Assembly: GCA_910588955.1 (NCBI GenBank)
Contig: CAJURQ010000043.1
Location: 1 to 24,939 of the forward strand
Reading direction: 5' to 3'
Source: an uncultured Lachnospiraceae bacterium
GTDB lineage: Bacteria; Bacillota; Clostridia; Lachnospirales; Lachnospiraceae
DNA: 24,939 nt
Translations under genes and position numbers: made by a program
Shown: positions 1 to 6,306 of the stretch, in pieces
Layout of the letters: each line of letters opens with the position of its first letter
Position numbering within the stretch: the stretch's first letter is position 1
The notes under the pieces: generated by a model
The model's input: the letters and a program-made list of their open reading frames with translations, nothing else
Databases searched by the model: none
What the model was told of the DNA's origin: nothing

Positions 1-555
1 AATTATAGGTGATACTTGAGGATCAGGAAATCCGCAGGAATATTTGGCGCTTACGAACTTCTCATATAATGCAAAAACATCCTGCCTGTTTTGTGTTGTC
101 TGGAATGTAATAAAATTCTCCTCTAATAAATCCAATATTCTCTGAATGCTGATTTCTTTCTCATTTTTCAGCAGATACCTGACAATCCTCTGGATGATAT
201 ACTCATTCATATAAAAATTCTTCCATAACTTTCTTTCAGTGATTTTAACAGATGATACATTTTGACTTGGCTTTGATTCATATTTTGATTTTACATATTT
301 AGATAGGACATAGATTTTAGTTCCAGTTGCAGTTGCTTCTTTCTCCAACAAAAGCCCTGTTCCACACATATTGATGAGCTTTCTTGTGATTGATTTCTCG
401 CTCAAATCATAAATTGCTTTTCCGTAAGCATATATGTGGTCTGATAACATAAAACCTGTTCCTAGAAAATATATAATGTCAAGTAAATCTCTGTTAGTGT
501 CAAAAATCTCCTGTTTCATTGATGGTTTAATGATGCCACTGTTTACATTCGGCAT
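1..555 (-). CDS. Hypothetical winged-helix-like protein of the AT-rich island (3' end outside window)
   Basis: An open frame of 185 codons reads from an ATG at 555 off the left edge without a stop, so the C-terminus is missing. The start is supported by AAGGAGG about 6 bases upstream. The protein begins MPNVNSGIIKPSMKQEIFDT. An N-terminal stretch of about 90 residues (LLDIIYFLGTGFMLSDHIYA, then SEKSITRKLINMCGTGLLLE) looks like a helix-turn-helix or winged-helix module. Basic and Lys-rich segments follow. I do not recognise the family. Its style resembles DNA-binding proteins of Firmicute mobile elements and the minus-strand protein at 3457-4053, but I see no convincing alignment between them. 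Base composition is AT-rich like the rest of the island. A function in element regulation or replication is only inferred. Confidence 0.75.
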   Translation of the reverse strand, partial: MPNVNSGIIKPSMKQEIFDTNRDLLDIIYFLGTGFMLSDHIYAYGKAIYDLSEKSITRKLINMCGTGLLLEKEATATGTKIYVLSKYVKSKYESKPSQNVSSVKITERKLWKNFYMNEYIIQRIVRYLLKNEKEISIQRILDLLEENFITFQTTQNRQDVFALYEKFVSAKYSCGFPDPQVSPII

Positions 556-595
556 ATTTAACCTCCTTCCCCCATTTTGGGCTATTTAAAGTTTT

Positions 596-622
596 CCTTA
601 ATTTTAAGGTACTCTGATTATA
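596..622 (-). promoter_or_regulatory. Candidate -10 box and palindromic operator upstream of the 1-555 gene
   Basis: On the minus strand a perfect TATAAT lies at 622-617, and just downstream CCTTAA/TTAAGG forms an inverted repeat with a 2-base gap (596-609). There is no good -35. The palindrome sits in the initially transcribed region, where a repressor could bind. The strand and target gene follow from position only. Confidence 0.35.
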
Positions 623-675
623 CAAGAATCCTGACATTATATAATTCCTGGGTGCTCGGTAGGATGCTATTATGC

Positions 676-705
676 AAAAAGCAATCTGCCTAAGTAACAG
701 ATTGC
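676..705 (-). terminator. Rho-independent terminator of the surface-protein gene
   Basis: GCAATCTG (681-688) pairs with CAGATTGC (698-705) across a 9-base loop. On the minus strand the stem is followed by five T residues. It lies 28 bases past the stop codon of the 733-2538 gene. Confidence 0.7.
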
Positions 706-732
706 CACAATAAAATTTTATAAAGGTAAAAA

Positions 733-2538
733 TTAGTTCTGCATTTTAAATTTGATATCAAAGTTAAAATGGCCTTTCCAGCTTCCTGCAAAGTTGCTTC
801 TATCTACTTGAATACTGCCATTTGCACTTGTTCCGCTTGCCACTCCATCCTCTTTCATAAAAACTGTCTTCTGCTGCGAAATATCCGCTTGCATAGAAGA
901 AATTTTACTTCTATCGGTAAGCGTTAAGCTACTTTCAGGAATCACTGTCAATGTATCATTGTAATAGAATGTACCGTTTACTGAAACAGCATAATCTGCA
1001 TTTCCTGTATTTCTATCCAGAACAATTGTTTTAGGAATTGTTACACTGAAATTTGTAGGTAAATAATCCTCTACAATCAGATTACCATCCTCATCAAAGA
1101 CTATTTGATAGCGATTGCTTGCATCTACATCAAAGGTATATTTGTAAGCATTTCCATTAGAATCATATTTTGGCAGATTAGGGAATGTATAATTTGTTTC
1201 ATCAGAAGATAATTCTATTTCATCTATTACCTTACCATTCTGTTTTAGTTTTAATTTATACTTATCTGGTCTGAAACCATCTGCATTATTGTTATCATTC
1301 CATTGGAGATTGGCCTTTGCTTTTGTTTCACAAAATTCAAATACTCGATAAACAACTGCTCCATCTGTAGTAACTTTTGCACTTGTATCAGAAACATATC
1401 TATATTGAGGATAATAAGCATTGTCTGTTTTATCATCTCCAATATCAGAGCCTTTTACAAGTGTATCATAATCTACTAAATGGGTTGTTCTTCCTATTTC
1501 ATTACCATTGATATCTTTATCAATATATATAACTGTATATTGATTTGCTTCCCAATTTGCTGTATAGTTTCTGTTTCCATAAGAGCCACTTGGAATAATA
1601 GCATTTGTACAATAAGTATTTAAATCAGTTCCTGTCCACCCTAGAAATCTATAACCTGTTTTAGAGGGATTCTTTAAGATAATATCTTCACTATCTTCAT
1701 AATAGTTTAATGGATTTTTTTCTATTAAATTCCCACCATTTAAGTTATAAGAAATATTATACTTATAATGGTATATTTCATATTCCGAATCAATTGATAT
1801 TCCATGACCTGCAGATACAGAACAACCATATGCTACTCCTATAGCAGAAGCTGTATAATATCCTGTTTCATTAATCCTATAATAATAAGTATTCATATCT
1901 GCATAGAAAGCTCCATTTCCCTTTTTAATTTCTAATATTCCAATATTATTAGTTTGGTTTGAAGAGTTATAAGGGATTTCTGTCTTTGAAACATTAGATA
2001 ATTTCACAACAGCATAGGAACCTATATGACTACACGAAGAACCATATATTTGAAATTTTATAATGCTGCCTTTAGGTAGATAAGCATTCATAAATAATGG
2101 TACTTGTTCCTCATTAATAGAACCCCAATTTTTATAATCATCAATTGTAATAATTGGCTTATATTTTTCAGGATTGGCATATGCATCTTTTAAAATGTTG
2201 GAAATAATATTTTCATATCCATAATTCTGACTCCAGTAATGGTTATTTTCATCCTTTTTTGTGAAAGAAGTATAGGAATTTCCAACAATTGTTTTTACAT
2301 ATTCCAAAGTTCCTTCTTCTATATTTATTGCCTTAGGAAAGTTATATAGCAAAAATTTTGTTTCAGTGATTTCTTCTTTTGAGAATTCAATATCTTCAGA
2401 TAAAATATTAGAATCCACCTCAAAATTTAAAGAATCTGTTTCAGCAATTTCTTCAAATTCAATGGAAACAGCATTTGCAAAAACAGTTCCAACTAATAAA
2501 GAACATCCAAGTAAAACAGATAAAATTCTTTTTTTCAT
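733..2538 (-). CDS. Secreted multidomain surface protein with InlB-type and Cna-B-like repeats
   Basis: The 601-aa protein starts with a typical signal peptide (MKKRILSVLLGCSLLVGTVF, cleavage probably after ANA). Around residues 265-330 there is a Listeria-Bacteroides/InlB B-type repeat (YNLNGG ... GYRFLGW ... YTANW). Around 405-475 a Cna-B-like segment follows (RPDKYKLKLKQNGK ... YTFPNLPKYDSNG). The last 110 residues (SVTIPKTIVLDRNTGNADYA to GSWKGHFNFDIKF) match a beta-rich C-terminal domain I associate with secreted proteins of Lachnospiraceae. There is no LPxTG anchor and no second membrane segment, so the protein is secreted or held by an unknown route. The ribosome binding site is weak (AGAAAGATGG). 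The gene is AT-rich, is followed by a terminator, and has a C11 tract 85 bases upstream. A role in adhesion or surface variation is inferred from domain types only. Confidence 0.85.
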   Translation of the reverse strand: MKKRILSVLLGCSLLVGTVFANAVSIEFEEIAETDSLNFEVDSNILSEDIEFSKEEITETKFLLYNFPKAINIEEGTLEYVKTIVGNSYTSFTKKDENNHYWSQNYGYENIISNILKDAYANPEKYKPIITIDDYKNWGSINEEQVPLFMNAYLPKGSIIKFQIYGSSCSHIGSYAVVKLSNVSKTEIPYNSSNQTNNIGILEIKKGNGAFYADMNTYYYRINETGYYTASAIGVAYGCSVSAGHGISIDSEYEIYHYKYNISYNLNGGNLIEKNPLNYYEDSEDIILKNPSKTGYRFLGWTGTDLNTYCTNAIIPSGSYGNRNYTANWEANQYTVIYIDKDINGNEIGRTTHLVDYDTLVKGSDIGDDKTDNAYYPQYRYVSDTSAKVTTDGAVVYRVFEFCETKAKANLQWNDNNNADGFRPDKYKLKLKQNGKVIDEIELSSDETNYTFPNLPKYDSNGNAYKYTFDVDASNRYQIVFDEDGNLIVEDYLPTNFSVTIPKTIVLDRNTGNADYAVSVNGTFYYNDTLTVIPESSLTLTDRSKISSMQADISQQKTVFMKEDGVASGTSANGSIQVDRSNFAGSWKGHFNFDIKFKMQN

Positions 2539-2622
2539 TTCGCCATCTTTCTAAAAATACCACAAGAAAATTATGAGTAATAATTTCTGCGATATAAGTT
2601 TGCCATAATCAAATTAGTGGTA

Positions 2623-2633
2623 CCCCCCCCCCC
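2623..2633. repeat. Homopolymeric C11 tract (G11 on the minus strand)
   Basis: Eleven consecutive C residues stand in an otherwise AT-rich intergenic region, 85 to 95 bases upstream of the surface-protein start and 125 bases upstream of the toxin start. Tracts of this length are prone to slipped-strand mispairing, so its length may vary between cells or assemblies. Confidence 0.9.
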
Positions 2634-2707
2634 GAAAAATTTGCACTTTTTTGTGTTTAATCGAAATAAGTCATCTATTATCTGCAAAAAGGAAAAATTT
2701 TCAAGAA

Positions 2708-2736
2708 GTGACAAATTTCGCTTTCCATGCTATAAT
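2708..2736 (+). promoter_or_regulatory. Promoter of the PemK/MazF-like gene
   Basis: GTGACA (2708-2713), a 17-base spacer and a perfect TATAAT (2731-2736) with an extended TG motif. The predicted transcript starts 15 to 20 bases before the ribosome binding site GGAGG at 2747-2751. Confidence 0.75.
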
Positions 2737-2757
2737 ATGTAAAAACGGAGGTGTAAT

Positions 2758-3306
2758 TTGACAAACGAAGAAAGACAACTATTAGGAAAAGCACAACGAA
2801 TCAATGCATGGGATTCAAAAAAGCTGTATTATTGTGTTGGGAAAAGGCATCAGCGAAGCTGGACTGTCAAAAGAGGCGAAGTATTTTTTGTTGATTTGGG
2901 AGAGAATGTCGGAAGTGAAGAGAACAAAATACGTCCTGTTGTCATCATACAGTCCAATTCTTATAATATTTCCTCTCCAGTATTTACCTGCGCCATTATA
3001 TCAACAAGTCCTGCAACAATACCAGATATCCAGATTCCTATTACTGGTACTTATACCTATACTGATCCAAACGGAAAACTTGCAACCCTTTCAGGAACAA
3101 TAGACTTGGGGCAAATTAAAACAATCGGCAAAGAGCGAATTATCTCTGCAAAAATATGTAAACTATCTGCCGAAATGTCAGAATTGGATACAAAATTGCT
3201 GAATATTTTAGGTTTATCTTACATTGTAAAGAAAAAAGATAATGTCATCAGTTCTTTAAGCGGAAAAATTGATTACCTGAAAAAACAACTGAAAGACAAG
3301 GCATAA
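2758..3306 (+). CDS. PemK/MazF-family toxin-like protein
   Basis: The 182-aa protein carries the PemK/MazF fold signature from about residue 35: RGEVFFVDLGENVGSEENKI, then RPVVIIQSNSYN, and further on SGTIDLGQIKTIGKERI, which corresponds to the conserved acidic/Thr region of the family. Family members are sequence-specific endoribonucleases acting as type II toxins. Start is TTG at 2758, 6 bases after GGAGG; no ATG in frame fits as well. Unusual points are a 34-residue N-terminal extension (rich in Lys/Arg/Trp/Tyr) and a C-terminal Lys-rich tail of about 35 residues (KKKDNVISSLSGKIDYLKK), which may form a helix. No small antitoxin gene is seen on either side. Instead a candidate structured RNA follows directly. 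Activity as a toxin is inferred from family. Confidence 0.85.
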   Translation: MTNEERQLLGKAQRINAWDSKKLYYCVGKRHQRSWTVKRGEVFFVDLGENVGSEENKIRPVVIIQSNSYNISSPVFTCAIISTSPATIPDIQIPITGTYTYTDPNGKLATLSGTIDLGQIKTIGKERIISAKICKLSAEMSELDTKLLNILGLSYIVKKKDNVISSLSGKIDYLKKQLKDKA

Positions 3307-3311
3307 AACAG

Positions 3312-3341
3312 TTGACATTGCATATAGTATAGTGGTACACT
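3312..3341 (+). promoter_or_regulatory. Promoter without a following open reading frame
   Basis: A perfect TTGACA (3312-3317) lies 6 bases after the toxin stop codon, with TACACT (3336-3341) after an 18-base spacer. No coding frame follows before the terminator at 3430-3458, which suggests transcription of a small RNA. Confidence 0.45.
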
Positions 3342-3365
3342 TGATTTAGTTAAAGGTACAGTTAT

Positions 3366-3424
3366 GAATGGCTTGGCGGTCATTCGGATTTTTTTATCAG
3401 TTATAATGGGCTTGGCGGCTCATT
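3366..3424 (+). repeat. Two imperfect direct repeats, each a hairpin with loop TTGGCG
   Basis: The shared core GGCTTGGCGG occurs at 3370-3379 and 3409-3418, each followed by a TCATT-containing arm, with a period of 39 bases. Each copy folds into a 7-bp stem. The copy sequences differ in ways that keep pairing. Confidence 0.7.
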
Positions 3425-3429
3425 GGAAT

Positions 3430-3458
3430 CTCCCATCTTAATGATGGGAGTATTTTTT
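3430..3458 (+). terminator. Rho-independent terminator
   Basis: CTCCCATC (3430-3437) pairs with GATGGGAG (3443-3450) over a 5-base loop and is followed on the plus strand by TATTTTTT. It overlaps the last codon of the convergent gene at 3457-4053 and ends the toxin and/or small-RNA transcript. Confidence 0.85.
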
Positions 3459-4053
3459 ATGCACTGACATAGCTTACAGGCACATTTATAATTTCTGAAC
3501 AAATTTCTTTCCCTGCCATGTCGCTATCTGAATAACTGTTTGTTGTAACTTCGATTCCAGATTCAACGCCTTGCATATTTATATATGTAAAATCTATTGC
3601 AGATAATTGCTGTTCCCTTAACATCTCCATATACTCATCATATTTCTCTAACTCCCCTTGATCTCGGAGGTGTTCAATTGCTTCTTTCATTTGGTCTCTT
3701 ATTTCCCACTCTGGTTTGATTGTATCAATTTCCCTCTTTTGCAGAGAACAAATTGTTTCAGCCACCTTGCAGTTATGCTTGATTGCTGCTGGCGATTGCG
3801 TTCTGTTTATTCCATACTTTTTGTTTATAAACTGCTTTCCCTTGTTGGTAAAACAGTAGCTTTTACAGCTTTCCACTTCTTTGTGTTTTGGATTCACATA
3901 GCTTATTTCTTTTATCAGATGGTCTTTGACCATATTTTTAAGCCTTGTATCCGAAATATTAATCTTGTTTGCATCTATACCCCTGATATTTCCAGCGGTA
4001 GCAAGTACCTTGAAGAATCTCTCATCCTTCGGATAAAATTTCTTAATGTGCAT
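3457..4053 (-). CDS. Mobile-element winged-helix protein, replication-relaxation-like
   Basis: The 198-aa protein has an N-terminal winged-helix-like part (ERFFKVLATAGNIRGID ... ISDTRLKNMVKDHLIKEISY ... SYCFTNKGKQFINKKYG). A helical linker rich in Glu follows (about 110-150), then a C-terminal segment (IDFTYINMQGVESGIEVTTN). The layout of an N-terminal wing, the YCFTNKG strand and a C-terminal nuclease-fold-like strand resembles replication-relaxation family proteins found in integrative elements and plasmids of Firmicutes. This assignment is from memory of the family and is moderate at best. The start ATG at 4053 is preceded by AAAGGGA. It is convergent with the toxin/RNA unit and divergent from the 345-aa gene. 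Confidence 0.75.
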   Translation of the reverse strand: MHIKKFYPKDERFFKVLATAGNIRGIDANKINISDTRLKNMVKDHLIKEISYVNPKHKEVESCKSYCFTNKGKQFINKKYGINRTQSPAAIKHNCKVAETICSLQKREIDTIKPEWEIRDQMKEAIEHLRDQGELEKYDEYMEMLREQQLSAIDFTYINMQGVESGIEVTTNSYSDSDMAGKEICSEIINVPVSYVSA

Positions 4054-4120
4054 AAAATCATCCCTTTCGTTTCTGCCATTTTAGATAAAAATATTCTCTT
4101 CTAATCGTTGTGGGTATTCA

Positions 4121-4166
4121 GTAAGAAAATATTTTTAATGTTATTCTTACGGACTTGTGCTATATT
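4121..4166 (+). promoter_or_regulatory. Candidate operator and -10 region of the two-gene operon
   Basis: The 191-base region between the divergent genes contains GTAAGAA (4121-4127) and its inverse TTCTTAC (4144-4150), followed by an extended -10 (TGC then TATATT at 4161-4166) on the plus strand. No good -35 is visible. An activator or repressor dimer could bind the inverted repeat. Confidence 0.3.
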
Positions 4167-4244
4167 ATTACTATCATTTCTTTCTTGCTTTCAGGATTGA
4201 AAAGATAATCAATAGGGAAGCTCCCTCACAATTAAGAGGTATTT

Positions 4245-5282
4245 ATGACAAAACAGAAAATCTTACAAGAACTTCATGGTATCAATACAGATGCTGCAAA
4301 TTATATATACACCGAAAATTATGCTGACTTAAATTCACTCGTTAATACAATATATAAGATAGGTCTTAATAAGGAAGAGTGCTTTTATGATGTCTTGAGA
4401 GCCTTTAGGTTGGCAAATATGCCGTTTTCTATTGCAGGTTACAATTATCTATGTGAAGACCTGAGAGACGAAATTTGGGGCAAATATGAGCCTCTTATCC
4501 ATGACCTTGTTATCCACAATATGAGTCTTGATGAATTTCTTTCTGCTTATGGTTACGACAATGAATATGATGCCCTGAATGCTTCCGACAATAAAAGAAA
4601 AATATATATCAACACCATTAAAAAGAGAATTGAGCTTATCGAAGATTATACAAAGAAATACAATAATCTCGTTAAACTGTATGATACTGCCAATGTAACA
4701 CAGATTCACAGTTCTACTTCTAACACAGATGCCTTACAGAACAGTTTTACAAATGCAGTAGTGGATCTTGTTAAAGCAAGAGAGAAATTCTATTACTATA
4801 TCAATTATGATCTTGTAGGATATGATACAAAAGATTTGAATAAAACCTTAAAACAACAAAAAACAAATAAAGAACGTTTCCGCATATTAAAGGATATCAC
4901 TGACAATATATTTACTACTCTGCAAAAGGATAGCACTCTGAATTTCAGGGATTTCTTCATTATTAAGGATAACAGGCGAGTTACATTTACATCTTATTTA
5001 ACAGCAAAAGGACTAACAGGTAGTTCTTGGTTTGACTACAAGAAAACAACCAAGAAGAAATTTGTAAAGGAACGACACTTTTATTTACAAATGGCTTTCT
5101 TCTTAGGATTGCCAACATCCAATGAAATAGAGAACTTCCTGAATTTCAATGGATATACCATAAAAAGCCCATTTAAACTGTTTCCAAATTCAGATATTTA
5201 TGATTATGATGTGTGCCGATACATAGATGCAGGTATTGATTACAACTTAATCAATGTGATGCTTGGCTATGAATTTATATAA
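4245..5282 (+). CDS. Unknown 345-aa accessory protein, first gene of a two-gene operon
   Basis: The ATG at 4245 has AAGAGG 5 bases upstream. The protein is soluble, without signal peptide or membrane helix, AT-rich and rich in Lys, Asn, Tyr and Asp. Residues about 1-110 are helical. Residues 110-235 hold a long, probably coiled, Lys-rich part (NKRKIYINTIKKRIELIEDY ... LNKTLKQQKTNKERFRILKD). The C-terminal 110 residues read FTSYLTAKGLTGSSWFDYKK, ERHFYLQMAFFLGLPTSNEI, ENFLNFNGYTI and DVCRYIDAGIDYNLINVMLG. This part resembles, from memory, a helical domain placed at the C-terminus of many Firmicute accessory proteins (pattern: LGL.. E...FL...GY.. then a long helix pair). No catalytic motif is seen. 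It is 14 bases from the next gene. Regulation or phage defence are possible but unproven. Confidence 0.75.
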   Translation: MTKQKILQELHGINTDAANYIYTENYADLNSLVNTIYKIGLNKEECFYDVLRAFRLANMPFSIAGYNYLCEDLRDEIWGKYEPLIHDLVIHNMSLDEFLSAYGYDNEYDALNASDNKRKIYINTIKKRIELIEDYTKKYNNLVKLYDTANVTQIHSSTSNTDALQNSFTNAVVDLVKAREKFYYYINYDLVGYDTKDLNKTLKQQKTNKERFRILKDITDNIFTTLQKDSTLNFRDFFIIKDNRRVTFTSYLTAKGLTGSSWFDYKKTTKKKFVKERHFYLQMAFFLGLPTSNEIENFLNFNGYTIKSPFKLFPNSDIYDYDVCRYIDAGIDYNLINVMLGYEFI

Positions 5283-5296
5283 AGGGGAGATTTATT

Positions 5297-5956
5297 GTGT
5301 TTGATTGGATGAAAAAACATAAAAAGCTGATTGCATTTATTATTTTTATGATTATTTTTGGAGTACCCTTAATCATACATATTCTGTTTAAACTTCATCC
5401 CAATGTTGACTTCTTCGTTGCTGAATGGTCTGCAGGAGAATTATTGAGTTACTATGGTTCAATTCTTGCATTTTTAGGAACAGTTATTTTGGGTGCCTTA
5501 TCCTTATATCAAAATCAAATCATCAAGCAAGAATCAGACAAAAGAGCTGAACTATTGGAGCAAAGAGAACGTGAAAGCAATATGCCAAGATTCAGATTAA
5601 GACATGTTGGAAGTCAGGGAAACATACAAAAAATGCAACTAGATATAGAAAATATTTCGGAAAACATTGCTAACGATATTGTATTATTTGATGTGAAAAT
5701 CCTCTCAAACAGCAAAGAAGTTTTGTGGGACAAAAAATCAGCCATTCATCTTGATACAATTCAGGCAAACGATAAGGCTACTATCTATTTGGGCAATCCT
5801 GCTCTTACAGAAGATAATTGCTGTTTTAAAATGAAGATGAACTGCAACGATAAATATGGTGATATTCATTTATATAAAATATGGGCTTTTTGCAAAACAA
5901 TTTCATCCATACCTCATTTCCAAATAGAAGAAATCAAAAATACTGAAACTCCCTGA
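5297..5956 (+). CDS. Two-helix membrane protein with cytoplasmic beta-rich domain, unknown function
   Basis: The 219-aa protein starts at GTG 5297, about 8 bases after AGGGGAG; an in-frame ATG four codons later is the alternative. Two membrane helices are clear: KLIAFIIFMIIFGVPLIIHI (about 10-31) and LLSYYGSILAFLGTVILGAL (about 49-68). A charged helix follows (QNQIIKQESDKRAELLEQRE), then a soluble domain from about 95 to 219 that alternates hydrophobic and polar residues like a beta sandwich (MQLDIENISENIANDIVLFD). The loop between the helices is short, so the bulk is probably cytoplasmic. The gene follows the 345-aa gene by 14 bases and ends in a terminator that overlaps its stop codon. I recognise the general architecture as widespread in Firmicutes but no function. 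Confidence 0.8.
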   Translation: MFDWMKKHKKLIAFIIFMIIFGVPLIIHILFKLHPNVDFFVAEWSAGELLSYYGSILAFLGTVILGALSLYQNQIIKQESDKRAELLEQRERESNMPRFRLRHVGSQGNIQKMQLDIENISENIANDIVLFDVKILSNSKEVLWDKKSAIHLDTIQANDKATIYLGNPALTEDNCCFKMKMNCNDKYGDIHLYKIWAFCKTISSIPHFQIEEIKNTETP

Positions 5957-5977
5957 ACCTTGCCATTCAGGGAGTTT
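5946..5977. terminator. Bidirectional terminator between the island operon and rumA
   Basis: A 12-bp perfect stem AAACTCCCTGAA / TTCAGGGAGTTT (5946-5957 with 5966-5977) has an 8-base loop. It includes the stop codon of the 219-aa gene. On the minus strand five T residues follow 4 bases after the stem; on the plus strand the T tract is poor. It serves two convergent genes. Confidence 0.75.
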
Positions 5978-5982
5978 GCGAT

Positions 5983-6306
5983 CTACTCTTTATTTATCAT
6001 ACCAAAATATTCCAGTGCTTCTATAATCATCCTCTCTTTCTCTGGTGGACAGTTTGGAACTTTGTTTCCCTCTGTCTTGGGTTTATTGAAATTCTCGCCT
6101 ACATCAAGACCACACTTTTTCTTGATTTGTGCTATGTACAAATGAGAAACTTTCGTTTGATAATGCTCCCAAATGTAGTCCTTAATCTCTTGATAGGTAG
6201 CGGTGCCAATGCATTCCCGCCTATCCGCTTCACTTAAATCAATTTCTATCTCAATTTTAGTGGATTTGCCTCCTGATTTTTTACGCGACAAAAGGACACA
6301 TGTTTC
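5983..6306. other. Probable integration junction of the AT-rich island in the 3' end of rumA
   Basis: Reading rumA on the minus strand, composition changes from GC-rich to AT-rich just after the codons for ETCVLLSRKK (6306-6277). From there to position 1 the DNA stays AT-rich and carries only accessory genes. The 3' end of rum/rumA is, from memory, a known insertion site of streptococcal integrative elements such as ICESp2905. No integrase is in the window, and the second attachment copy would lie to the left of it. Confidence 0.55.

Larger units (their letters stand above)
3348..3458 (+). ncRNA. Candidate small RNA of about 110 nt with two like hairpins and a terminator
   Basis: The stretch is bounded by a promoter (3312-3341) and a rho-independent terminator (3430-3458) and has no plausible coding frame. 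It contains two hairpins 39 bases apart with the same loop TTGGCG. Hairpin 1 pairs GAATGGC (3366-3372) with GTCATTC (3379-3385). Hairpin 2 pairs AATGGGC (3405-3411) with GCTCATT (3418-3424). The stems differ by an inserted G-C pair and both contain a G-U pair, which only works in RNA from the plus strand. Hairpin 1 is followed by seven T residues and might itself terminate some transcripts. The exact ends are estimated. I know no named RNA family with this structure. Confidence 0.4.
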
